From positions 1 through 13,685 of the forward strand of contig JAUJNC010000142.1 of NCBI GenBank assembly GCA_030446525.1: a DNA stretch of 13,685 nucleotides, in the 5' to 3' direction. Every line of letters begins with the position of its first letter. Position 1 is the stretch's first letter. Below are positions 1-6,410 of this stretch, one piece after another. The notes below the pieces were generated by a model. It made no database searches, was not told the origin of the DNA, and worked only from the letters and a program-made list of their open reading frames with translations. Position numbers and translations under genes: made by a program. Source of the stretch: Armatimonadaceae bacterium (lineage in GTDB: Bacteria; Armatimonadota; Armatimonadia; Armatimonadales; Armatimonadaceae).

Positions 1-228
1 GCTCTGCCGGCCCACCTGGAGCGTGCGGGCGATGCCGCGCTGGGAAGTGCGCTCCTGCAGCGCCCAGCAGATCTCTTGCTCTTTCTCGGGCGTCAGCGTC
101 CGGCTTTTGGGGTTGAGCGTAAAGGTCTTGCCGCAGCCGTGACAACAGCAACGGGCGGTGCCGGAGCGGTTGGTGCCGAATTTGATGACATCTTTGCTGC
201 CGCAGTGCGGGCAGGGAATGGCTAGCAT
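1..228 (-). CDS. IS1-family transposase N-terminal part (InsA-like), cut by window edge
   Basis: The visible 76 codons start at an ATG at 226-228 and run off the left edge. The N-terminus is a zinc ribbon: a CPHCG knuckle at residues 6-10 and a second C-x2-C knuckle ending in GCGKTF at about 29-36. It is followed by a helix-turn-helix-like stretch (QRGIARTLQVGRQ, about residues 64-76). This zinc ribbon plus HTH order is that of the InsA/N-terminal part of IS1-family transposases, which bind the element's terminal repeats. A TATAAT sequence at 235-240 sits only about 7 bases upstream of the ATG. If used, it would give a nearly leaderless transcript, and there is no Shine-Dalgarno. The catalytic DDE part is outside the window, so activity cannot be judged. 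Family call is firm; exact IS group is not. Confidence 0.8.
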   Translation of the reverse strand, partial: MLAIPCPHCGSKDVIKFGTNRSGTARCCCHGCGKTFTLNPKSRTLTPEKEQEICWALQERTSQRGIARTLQVGRQS

Positions 229-264
229 ACGGACATTATATCAGCAACGCGTCTAAACCCATAG
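1..264 (-). mobile_element. IS1-like insertion element, one end visible
   Basis: The transposase start at 228 is preceded (minus strand) by a short AT-richer leader. This leader meets IS630-type coding sequence at about 260-266, because the IS630 similarity (reading DREG) stops there. I infer the element's end lies at about 262, with outermost bases reading near GGGTTTAGACGCG on the minus strand. The other end, and therefore the matching terminal inverted repeat and target duplication, is outside the window, so the boundary is approximate. Confidence 0.5.
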
Positions 265-525
265 CCCTCCCGATCGAAGCGCGCCGCCAATTGCGCGAGC
301 GAATCGCCCAAGGCGTAACCGCTGTGGTGGGCGGCTGGCGTAACCGCTGTGGTGGGCGGCTGCGGTGTAGGATTTGCCATCAGCGACCGCCAAGAAAGCC
401 TTGGCACGCATGACGTGACTGAGCGGTTGGCCGCGGGAACGGCTGAGTTGTTCGAGCAGGGTACGTCCTGTCTGCGTTAATGGACGTAGGGGTTCTTTCT
501 GACGGCGGGACATAGGTAAAGCCAT
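250..525 (-). pseudogene. IS630-family transposase N-terminal fragment, frameshifted and truncated
   Basis: Reading from ATG 525 (or the likely native start MSRRQ at 513), the product carries MSRRQKEPLRPLT, SRGQPLSHVMRAKAFLAVAD and GKSYTAAA. These are the N-terminal HTH region of a common IS630-group transposase. After GKSYTAAAHHSGYA the frame is lost because a 25-bp unit is duplicated (312-336 and 337-361). In the other frame the expected continuation ALGDSLAQLAARFDREG resumes, so removing one unit restores one reading of about 85 residues. Similarity then stops at about 262, where the IS1-like element begins. The catalytic domain is absent, so this is a dead remnant. The minus-strand sequence from about 526 to 589 is probably the element's own leader and end, but I cannot define its terminal repeat. 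Confidence 0.75.
312..361. repeat. 25-bp perfect tandem duplication
   Basis: Two adjacent identical 25-bp copies (312-336 and 337-361), each beginning GGCGTAACCGC and ending GGGCGGCT. Because 25 is not a multiple of three, the duplication shifts the frame of the IS630 transposase fragment that contains it. Replication slippage or a local assembly duplication would both explain it. Confidence 0.95.
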
Positions 526-589
526 CCTCGCGCATCAGGATACCCTTTGCGCCCGAAAATGGCGAAAACCCCGGCAAGTGACCCAGTAG

Positions 590-742
590 GGGGAAGCGCT
601 GCGCGCCATGGCCGAGGAGGCCAGCATCTCGCGCGTCTATGGCGGCATCCACTACCGCTTCGACTGCGACCTGGGCCTGGAGGGGGGCCGGTCCATCGCC
701 GCGCTCGCCCTCCTGCGCGGCAAAACGGACGGCTCACCGTAG
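590..742 (+). pseudogene. C-terminal remnant of a vanadium-dependent haloperoxidase / PAP2-type enzyme
   Basis: A 50-codon open stretch ends at TAG 740-742 and is blocked upstream by an in-frame TAG at 587-589; an internal ATG lies at 608. It encodes EEASISRVYGGIHYRFD followed by GLEGGRSIAALALLRGKTDG. This contains the third PAP2/haloperoxidase signature, SR-x5-H-x3-D (S and R of ISRVY, H of GGIHY, D of YRFD). The Arg and His of this motif bind vanadate or phosphate in the family. Bacterial haloperoxidase-like proteins normally have several hundred residues, with the first two motifs far upstream. Here they are missing, and the IS630 fragment occupies the adjacent upstream DNA. I infer that an insertion or IS-mediated deletion removed the 5' part. 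The remnant is unlikely to be functional. Confidence 0.7.
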
Positions 743-780
743 TTCCCTTGAGGCAGTCGGGGAGTGTCCATGCACTGTTT

Positions 781-819
781 GGGAGACGCAAGGTGAGTAC
801 CCCACGCTCTGCGTCTCCC
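781..819. terminator. Hairpin between convergent genes (possible bidirectional terminator)
   Basis: A perfect 10-bp inverted repeat: GGGAGACGCA at 781-790 pairs with TGCGTCTCCC at 810-819 around a 19-base loop. It lies in the gap between the haloperoxidase remnant (plus) and the NPCBM-domain gene (minus), where a shared terminator would be expected. Neither arm is followed by a clear T run, so intrinsic termination is uncertain. Confidence 0.35.
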
Positions 820-874
820 GTTCTCAAGTCTTACCACGCCGGATACAGCTGCCTTTGTGGCACGACCGCCCGTG

Positions 875-886
875 GCTAGCGCTAGC
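875..886. repeat. 12-bp perfect palindrome GCTAGCGCTAGC
   Basis: A fully self-complementary dodecamer that overlaps the stop codon (CTA 882-884 on the plus strand) of the NPCBM-domain gene. It could be the core of a small terminator stem or a protein-binding site. No T tract follows, and no function is assigned. Confidence 0.5.
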
Positions 887-3608
887 GGAGTAGTCCGGCA
901 CCCGCCCAATTCGCATGATCGTAGTCGATGCCGTCACCCCCATCGGTGACGATCAACTGTAACCGCCGCTTGCCCGCCACACGGACGCTCACCGCTTTTG
1001 TCGGCGTGTCGCCGGTCATCACGCCGCTGTCGTAGAGCTTCTGGCCATCGGCCCACACCTGGAACACCACCGACCCCCTGCCGCCCACCTCGTCGTCCAC
1101 GCCGATCTCAGAACGGAAGGTCGCGTATCTGCCACCCAGGTCAAACGCGACCTCGGACGCGGCGTGCACGCCCAGGCCCTTGGCATAGGTTGTGCCGTTC
1201 AGGGTCATAGCCTTACCGTCACCCGCCTCCTGATCCCCCGAGCTCTTGTCCCGCTCCACCGGTCCCCAGCCGCTAGTCGCAGAGGCCCAGCCCAGATCGC
1301 TCAGGTAAGCCCTCCCATCGCTGCTGCTACGGGCGGCAGGCTTTGCCGCCTCCAGGTCGACCGCGACCAGGTCCGAGTTCCAGTTGGACCGCACCTCGAA
1401 GCGTGCTCCCTGCGGCGACCGGCGGAGGTCCGCCTGGATATACCCGAAGGGCAGGAGGTCGTCGCTGAAGGTCTCGGCAGTTTGCGGCGGGTTCATCCGG
1501 TACCAGCCGGGGTAGGGCCAGCTCCCTGGATCCTTGCGCATCGCCATCGCCATCTGCCGCCAGCTCTGCCCCTGGGACAGGGCGTCCAGCCCCCGGCGCC
1601 ACGTGGGTGTGATTTTGCCCTTGGGGTACAGGCGCTTGTACGAGAACTCCGAAGCGAGCTCCATCAGGTCGACGGGATAGTTGTAGAAGATCGGCGACAG
1701 ATGACTCTGGCCCTTGAGCGCCTCTTCCGTGACCATCTGGGTCAGGGGCTTGCTAAGCAGCGCCTTCAGGTCCGGCGCATCGCCCAGGTCCGTGACATAC
1801 ACGTTGGCGGTGTTCTTGCGCGGGATGTACTTGTGGCGCATGCGCACGTAGTGGTCGTTGTAGCCCCACAGCTCCTCCCGGTTGAAGCGGTCCAGCACCA
1901 GCGGGATCTCCTGGTAGGCCTTGACCTGGTCGAGGGGCAACGCCGAGAGTCCGGCGTAGCCGTGGTTCTGGTGCACGATCCAATCGCCTCCGGTGCTATG
2001 AAACCAGGGGGCGTGCTTCTTCATGTAGGGCACGGCCGCGACGTCCCAGGCCCATTCGTTGATCAAGGCTTTCGCCAGCAGGTACGCCCCGTAGTCATAG
2101 GTCGGCTGATCGCCGAACTGCTTGGCAAGCCGCGCCAGGCCGATAGGGCCTTGCTTGGCCGAGATCTTGGCGTGCTCGGCGGTGTATTCCGGGCCGACAT
2201 TAGACCAGCCCAGCAGCAGGTTGAAGCCGTACATCTTCTTGACCAGGTCGTAGCGTTGCCGGACCGTCTTCCAATCGCCGCTGTAGTACCCGTACTGCCA
2301 CACAACATAGGGCATGCGCGACGTCTGTTTGACCAGGTCCTGCGGGTCTGTTTGTTGCCCCGACTTAACCACCAGGACGGAGGTGCTCGCTTGCGGGCTT
2401 ACGGGAACGCGGCGCTCCTCGTAGGTGTCCGGGTTCAGGAAGTGCCCGTTCAGGAGGTTCTCACGCTGGACGTACGCGGTGAGCTGCTTCCGGAGGTCTT
2501 GTGGCAGGTACTTCAGGGCGCGCATCCAGGCGCCGAGCATGCCCATGCCCCAGTCGATCGAGTACGCCTGGCGCGGATCGGCTTCGCCCTTGGCCGCGAC
2601 ACCCATGCGCCAAAGGAGCAGATCCTTGACCTCCTTAAATCCCGGCGTGTTCGTCTTGAAACTTCGGACGGCTTCCACCTCATCGACGTATTTCAGAATG
2701 CCCTTAACCCCATACGTGTAGCCCGGCTTCCCCTTGACGCCCCAGTACGGCCCCCAGTGCGTGACCATGGAGAGGTCCGCGGGCGGCGCATCGAAGGTGA
2801 TGCGGAACTTAGAAGTGTACGCCAAAGCAACCACTGGCGGGAGGGGGGCGACGGTTAACCCCGCCGTCTTCCAGTGGTCGTTGATCGTGAGGTAGTCAAA
2901 GGTGTTCCGGATCCGCACCACGTCACGGGCCTCATCGACCTGGTAATCCTCTCTGGCATAAAGGGGAAATCGGCGCGAGATCGCGGTCCACTGCGTCGCG
3001 CGCTCCATAACCTCCTTCGGCAGACCGGACGCCCACCCGGCGGTATGCGCGGGGCGCAGCTTTTGCGAGCCGAACAACGGCATGAAGACGACGTGGCCCA
3101 GCGGCGCCTTTCCCGACACCGACAGCCCCTGCGCCGAGAGGGTGGCGACCGCCGGCCTCTGCAGGATAACCAGCCAGGGCACGTCGATGGGGCCGGCAGC
3201 CTTAGACTGGGGACTCTCGTAAGGCGTGTACCGAACCGAATCCCAGCCCCGCCCGCCGCTGAACCAGACCAGGATCCACGGGGCGCTGAGCCGGGCGCCG
3301 GTCTGGGCCGGCGCCTTGGCCACTTTGACCCGGCCGTTCTCGGACCAGGCCAGGTGCGTGGGCGCCGACAGGCCGACCTTGTCCAGCCCGCGGAAGAGAT
3401 GCAGCTCGTTCCGCCTGGTGTGGAGCAGGAAGCCGGGGAAGATGTCGTTGTGGTACACGTAGAAGTCGCGCTTCGCGGCCCGCCCCAGATCGGCCCGGAC
3501 CGTGTTCGGCTCGCCGGCGCCGGTGTTGGCCGGGCTTTCCCGCCTGGCGGAACAAGCGGACGCCCCGACCACACATAGCAGGAAGACGAGAAACCCTATC
3601 TTTCGCAC
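882..3608 (-). CDS. Exported NPCBM-domain protein, probable alpha/alpha-barrel glycosidase-like (DUF5695-like)
   Basis: 908 residues. The GTG start at 3606-3608 is chosen because AAGGAG (3615-3620) lies 6 bases upstream and a signal peptide follows directly. That signal has basic MRK, a hydrophobic core to about residue 15, then GASAC with Cys19 as a possible but atypical lipobox. The C-terminal 150 residues (about 760-908) are an NPCBM/NEW2 domain, with GLGVHA, FRSEIGVDDEVG and VTDGGDGIDYDHANW. Such galactose-binding-like modules occur on secreted carbohydrate-active enzymes. The large middle region has many aromatic, helix-rich stretches (YYSGDWKTVRQRYDLVKKMY, about residue 440) like (alpha/alpha) toroid glycosidases, and resembles DUF5695 proteins as I remember them. 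I cannot name catalytic acids. Likely role: binding or processing extracellular polysaccharide. It is an intact single gene, divergent from queG. Confidence 0.7.
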   Translation of the reverse strand: MRKIGFLVFLLCVVGASACSARRESPANTGAGEPNTVRADLGRAAKRDFYVYHNDIFPGFLLHTRRNELHLFRGLDKVGLSAPTHLAWSENGRVKVAKAPAQTGARLSAPWILVWFSGGRGWDSVRYTPYESPQSKAAGPIDVPWLVILQRPAVATLSAQGLSVSGKAPLGHVVFMPLFGSQKLRPAHTAGWASGLPKEVMERATQWTAISRRFPLYAREDYQVDEARDVVRIRNTFDYLTINDHWKTAGLTVAPLPPVVALAYTSKFRITFDAPPADLSMVTHWGPYWGVKGKPGYTYGVKGILKYVDEVEAVRSFKTNTPGFKEVKDLLLWRMGVAAKGEADPRQAYSIDWGMGMLGAWMRALKYLPQDLRKQLTAYVQRENLLNGHFLNPDTYEERRVPVSPQASTSVLVVKSGQQTDPQDLVKQTSRMPYVVWQYGYYSGDWKTVRQRYDLVKKMYGFNLLLGWSNVGPEYTAEHAKISAKQGPIGLARLAKQFGDQPTYDYGAYLLAKALINEWAWDVAAVPYMKKHAPWFHSTGGDWIVHQNHGYAGLSALPLDQVKAYQEIPLVLDRFNREELWGYNDHYVRMRHKYIPRKNTANVYVTDLGDAPDLKALLSKPLTQMVTEEALKGQSHLSPIFYNYPVDLMELASEFSYKRLYPKGKITPTWRRGLDALSQGQSWRQMAMAMRKDPGSWPYPGWYRMNPPQTAETFSDDLLPFGYIQADLRRSPQGARFEVRSNWNSDLVAVDLEAAKPAARSSSDGRAYLSDLGWASATSGWGPVERDKSSGDQEAGDGKAMTLNGTTYAKGLGVHAASEVAFDLGGRYATFRSEIGVDDEVGGRGSVVFQVWADGQKLYDSGVMTGDTPTKAVSVRVAGKRRLQLIVTDGGDGIDYDHANWAGAGLLR

Positions 3609-3614
3609 GGTTCA

Positions 3615-3620
3615 CTCCTT
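3615..3620 (-). promoter_or_regulatory. Ribosome binding site deciding the GTG start of the NPCBM-domain gene
   Basis: AAGGAG on the minus strand, 6 bases before GTG 3606-3608. It makes this the only well-supported start for the exported protein. A small GGGCG-GTAA-CGCCC hairpin (3622-3635) sits immediately upstream in the leader and could affect access to the site. Confidence 0.7.
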
Positions 3621-3628
3621 GGGGCGGT

Positions 3629-3681
3629 AACGCCCTCCAATCAATACGGTGAAACGCCTTTCAATGTTGCCTCCTAACGCC
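3629..3681. repeat. Three spaced AACGCC repeats in the divergent intergenic region
   Basis: AACGCC occurs at 3629-3634, 3653-3658 and 3676-3681, spaced 24 and 23 bp apart (about two helical turns). The first two copies extend as AACGCC-YTY-CAAT; the third shares only the core. The set lies between the NPCBM-domain gene and queG, where an operator for either could sit. Such short words may recur by chance in GC-rich DNA. Confidence 0.35.
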
Positions 3682-3721
3682 TGCCTGTGAGGACGCGCCG
3701 GCCCGCAGCCGGTGTCGATGA

Positions 3722-3727
3722 TACAAT
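3722..3727 (+). promoter_or_regulatory. Possible -10 element for queG
   Basis: TACAAT on the plus strand ends 21 bases before the queG ATG. No convincing -35 hexamer is present about 17 bases upstream. GGGAG at 3734-3738 could be the ribosome binding site. I see no preQ1 riboswitch fold in this short gap. Confidence 0.35.
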
Positions 3728-3748
3728 ACAGGCGGGAGTGGGAACGGC

Positions 3749-4894
3749 ATGACACCGGAAGAGCGGATAAAGGCGCAGGCGCGGGCGGTGGGCTTCGATG
3801 CGGCGCGAATCACCGGGGCGGAGCCGCCGGGGCACGGGGAGCAGGCGGCGGCGTGGCTGGCGGCGGGGATGCACGGCGAGATGGGATACCTGGAAAGGCA
3901 CGCCGCGCTGCGCGAAGGCCCCGCCTCGGCGGACGGGCTGCTCCCCGGCGCGCGGTCGCTGATCGTGGTGGCCCTGTCGTACCACTTCCCCGAGGAAGGC
4001 GCGGTGGACGGAGCGGCCCGCTCGCGCGGCGTCGTCGCCCGCTACGCGCGCGGCACGGATTACCACCCGCTGATGTGGGAGAAGCTGCGTGCCCTGGCGG
4101 TGTGGCTGAAGCAGGAGTACGGCCCGGACGTCGGGGCGCGCGGGTTCGCCGATTCGGGGCCGATACGCGAGCGGGAGCTTGCCGCGCGGGCGGGGCTGGG
4201 CTGGCAGGGCAAGCACACCAACCTGATCTCGCTCGAGCTGGGCAACTGGTTCTTCCTGGGGGCGCTGCTCACCACGCTCGCGCTCACGCCCGACCCGCCG
4301 GTCGCGCCGCACTGCGGTACCTGCACGCGCTGCCTCGCCGCCTGTCCCACGGGGGCCATCGTCGCGCCGCATACGCTCGACGCGCGCCGGTGCATCTCCT
4401 ACCTCACGATCGAGCACCGCGGGCCGATCCCGCGCGAGCTGCGCCCGCTCCTGGGCAGCCGCATCTTCGGCTGCGACGACTGCTTGGCCGCCTGCCCGTG
4501 GAACGAGCGCGCCCAATCCGCGCGCGAGATGCGCCTGGCCGCGCGCCCCGGCCGCGCCGCGCCCGACCTGCTCGCGTGGCTGGCGCTTCTGGCCGACGCC
4601 GCCGCGTTCAAGCAGCAGTTCGCCGGGTCGCCGCTCCTGCGCCCCAAGCGCGAAGGGCTCCGGCGCAACGTGTGCGTCGCGCTGGGCAACGTCGGCGGCG
4701 CCGAGTCCGCGCCGGCGCTGGAGGAGGCGCTGGCAACGGATCCGTCGCCGCTCGTGCGGGGGCACGCGGCCTGGGCGCTGGGACAGATCGCGCGGCGGAC
4801 AGGAAGCGCCGGTGCGCGGGCCGCGCTCGCGCGCGCCGCCGAGCGCGAAGCGGACCCGGAGGTCCGCGCGGAGATCGCCGCCGCATCGCCCTAG
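3749..4894 (+). CDS. queG: Epoxyqueuosine reductase QueG
   Basis: 381 residues, the usual size. It catalyses the cobalamin-dependent reduction of epoxyqueuosine to queuosine in the wobble position of GUN-anticodon tRNAs, in the cytosol. Cluster cysteines are all present: CGTCTRCLAACP (Cys189, 192, 195, 199), Cys215, and CDDCLAACPWN (Cys242, 245, 249), enough for the two 4Fe-4S clusters of the family. The catalytic-acid segment GFADSGPIRERELA carries Asp135, and GLGWQGKHTNLI is also typical. The C-terminus (about residues 303-380) is a HEAT-like repeat region (RRNVCVALGNVG, VRGHAAWALGQIA), standard in longer QueG proteins and thought to help bind tRNA. The gene is alone on its strand. Its TAG stop (4892-4894) overlaps that of the converging Wzi-like gene in the palindrome CTAG. 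Very sure of identity. Confidence 0.96.
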   Translation: MTPEERIKAQARAVGFDAARITGAEPPGHGEQAAAWLAAGMHGEMGYLERHAALREGPASADGLLPGARSLIVVALSYHFPEEGAVDGAARSRGVVARYARGTDYHPLMWEKLRALAVWLKQEYGPDVGARGFADSGPIRERELAARAGLGWQGKHTNLISLELGNWFFLGALLTTLALTPDPPVAPHCGTCTRCLAACPTGAIVAPHTLDARRCISYLTIEHRGPIPRELRPLLGSRIFGCDDCLAACPWNERAQSAREMRLAARPGRAAPDLLAWLALLADAAAFKQQFAGSPLLRPKREGLRRNVCVALGNVGGAESAPALEEALATDPSPLVRGHAAWALGQIARRTGSAGARAALARAAEREADPEVRAEIAAASP

Positions 4895-6410
4895 AAGCCG
4901 ATGCCGGCGTTCACCTCGAAGCGCGTGCGCGTTCGCGCGGGCTCGCCGGCAACCTCCTCGCGCCCGTAGTCCACGCGCGCCCCGACAAAGGCGTCATTCC
5001 TGAGCGCGTAGGTGGCGTACAGGCCGAGGGCGTCCGCGTCCGCTCCCAGGCTCGTCGTCGTCGGCCCTGCGCACGAGTCCGTCAGCGGCGGCATGGAGCC
5101 GGGCGACAGGCGTGCCTCGAAGCGCCCGAACCAGACGCGCACATTCGCCCCGCCGGGGAAGCCGAGGGCAGGCCGTCGTGCTCCCAATTGATGGGCCGGG
5201 AGACGTTCGAATAAGTGGTCGCGTCGATCGAGGCGAACTCGAGTCGCGCCGCGTACCGGCCCACGCCGCCCAGATCCGGCGCGTACACCCCCACCTGCAC
5301 GCCGAGCTTGCGCGGCACCTCGTTGCCCAGCCCCAGACCGCGGGGCGCCTCGGTGTCGTCGATCAGCAGGTCCGTGTAGAGCGTCGTGCCGCGGGCGTCG
5401 GCGCGGTAAGACAGGCCGGCGGAGGCCAGGTAGTTCAGCCAGAACGTGTTCGGCTGCGGGTCAGAGACCAGGAATTCGAGCCACCGGTCCCGGGACGTCT
5501 CGGTCCAGTCGTTCTGGTAGACGTAGAACGGCAGGAGAAAGGCGAAAAAGGGATCCGGCAGGCGCGTGGACTTGAACGACTCGGCGAGCGACAGCGTCAG
5601 CGCCCGCCGCCCGCAGTTTCCAGCCGCCGTCCGAACAGGAAGCGGCGCGTGCCCGGGCGTTGGGCGCGGCGTCCGGCACGTCCCCTCGAAGAACTGACCG
5701 GCGAACTGGCGGAAATGCAGCCGGCCGATGCGCCGCCCGAGCGTGCCCGGCAGGGTGAAGCCCTTCTGCACCGCCACCATGGGAACGGACGGCGACGCGT
5801 CGCTTAAAAGGAGCGGGCCGTAGTACCCCGGGCCCCAGCGCAGCGGCATCAGCCCGACGGTGACGTCGAGCGCGCGGCCCTCCACGTGCACGAAGGCGGA
5901 CTCGACGGCGGGGTAGTTTCGGCGCGCGCCCGGGTACCATTCCGAGCGGAACGATCCGGCCGAAAGGGCCGCGTACCCGTCGCGCCCGACCGGCAGCACA
6001 CCGGCCACACGCACGTGTGCGATGCGGCTGCCGGATCGGAAAGGGAGCGCAGCTTGTACGCGCCGGTCAGAACGGGACGGAGCGGCTGAGGAGGTGACGG
6101 GGGCGATCCCCAGGTCCCGCAGCTCCGGCGCGAACTCCCGCTCCAGCGCGACAAGCGCCAGCGCCCGGCGGGGCGCAGACTTCGTGTTCGCGGCGCGCGT
6201 CGCGGCCACAAAGCGGGCCATCTCCGCGCGCGTGTACAGCCGGTCGCCGCGCAGGAAGTCGCGCAGCGTCAGCCCCGGCGCCAGCCCGGCGGCCGCGAGC
6301 GACCCCAGAAGGTCGTAAGCCACATGGCCGCGCGGCACGACGTCCGTGGGCGCCGCCTGGGCGGCGGCGCCCAAAAACAGGAGGGCCGCGCAAAATCCAA
6401 AATTACGCAT
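4891..6410 (-). CDS. SLH-like N-terminus plus Wzi-type outer-membrane beta-barrel protein, one frameshift
   Basis: Start ATG 6408-6410 gives a signal peptide (hydrophobic to about residue 19, AQA-AP cleavage). An upstream in-frame extension to 6509 would place basic residues before it and is rejected. Residues about 22-70 resemble an S-layer-homology-like unit (VPRGHVAYDLLGSLAAAGL ... LYTRAEMARFVAA). The rest reads like capsule-assembly Wzi proteins: ESAFVHVEGRALDVTVGLM, LRWGPGYYGPLLLSD, DRWLEFLVSDPQPN, NWEHDGLP. Wzi is an outer-membrane barrel lectin that holds capsule at the cell surface. At about 5166-5168 the frame breaks: one missing C would join HDGLP to LGFPGGANVRVWFGRFEA in the next frame and give about 506 residues ending in a barrel-like FEVNAGIGF. 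The start overlaps the upstream dehydratase stop (ATGCGTAA), implying translational coupling. Confidence 0.75.

Noticed and set aside
1164..2858. Long plus-strand open frame opposite the NPCBM-domain gene
   Set aside because: It is antisense to a gene with signal peptide, ribosome binding site and recognisable domain. Its product is low-complexity with no family resemblance, as expected from third-position GC bias.
3609..3748. preQ1 riboswitch upstream of queG
   Set aside because: The gap is short and I could not draw the small H-type pseudoknot with its A-rich tail. Only a weak -10 and a ribosome binding site are seen.
3674..5214. Long open frames on both strands around queG
   Set aside because: queG itself has all iron-sulfur ligands in one uninterrupted frame. 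The others are Arg/Gly/Ala-rich shadows.
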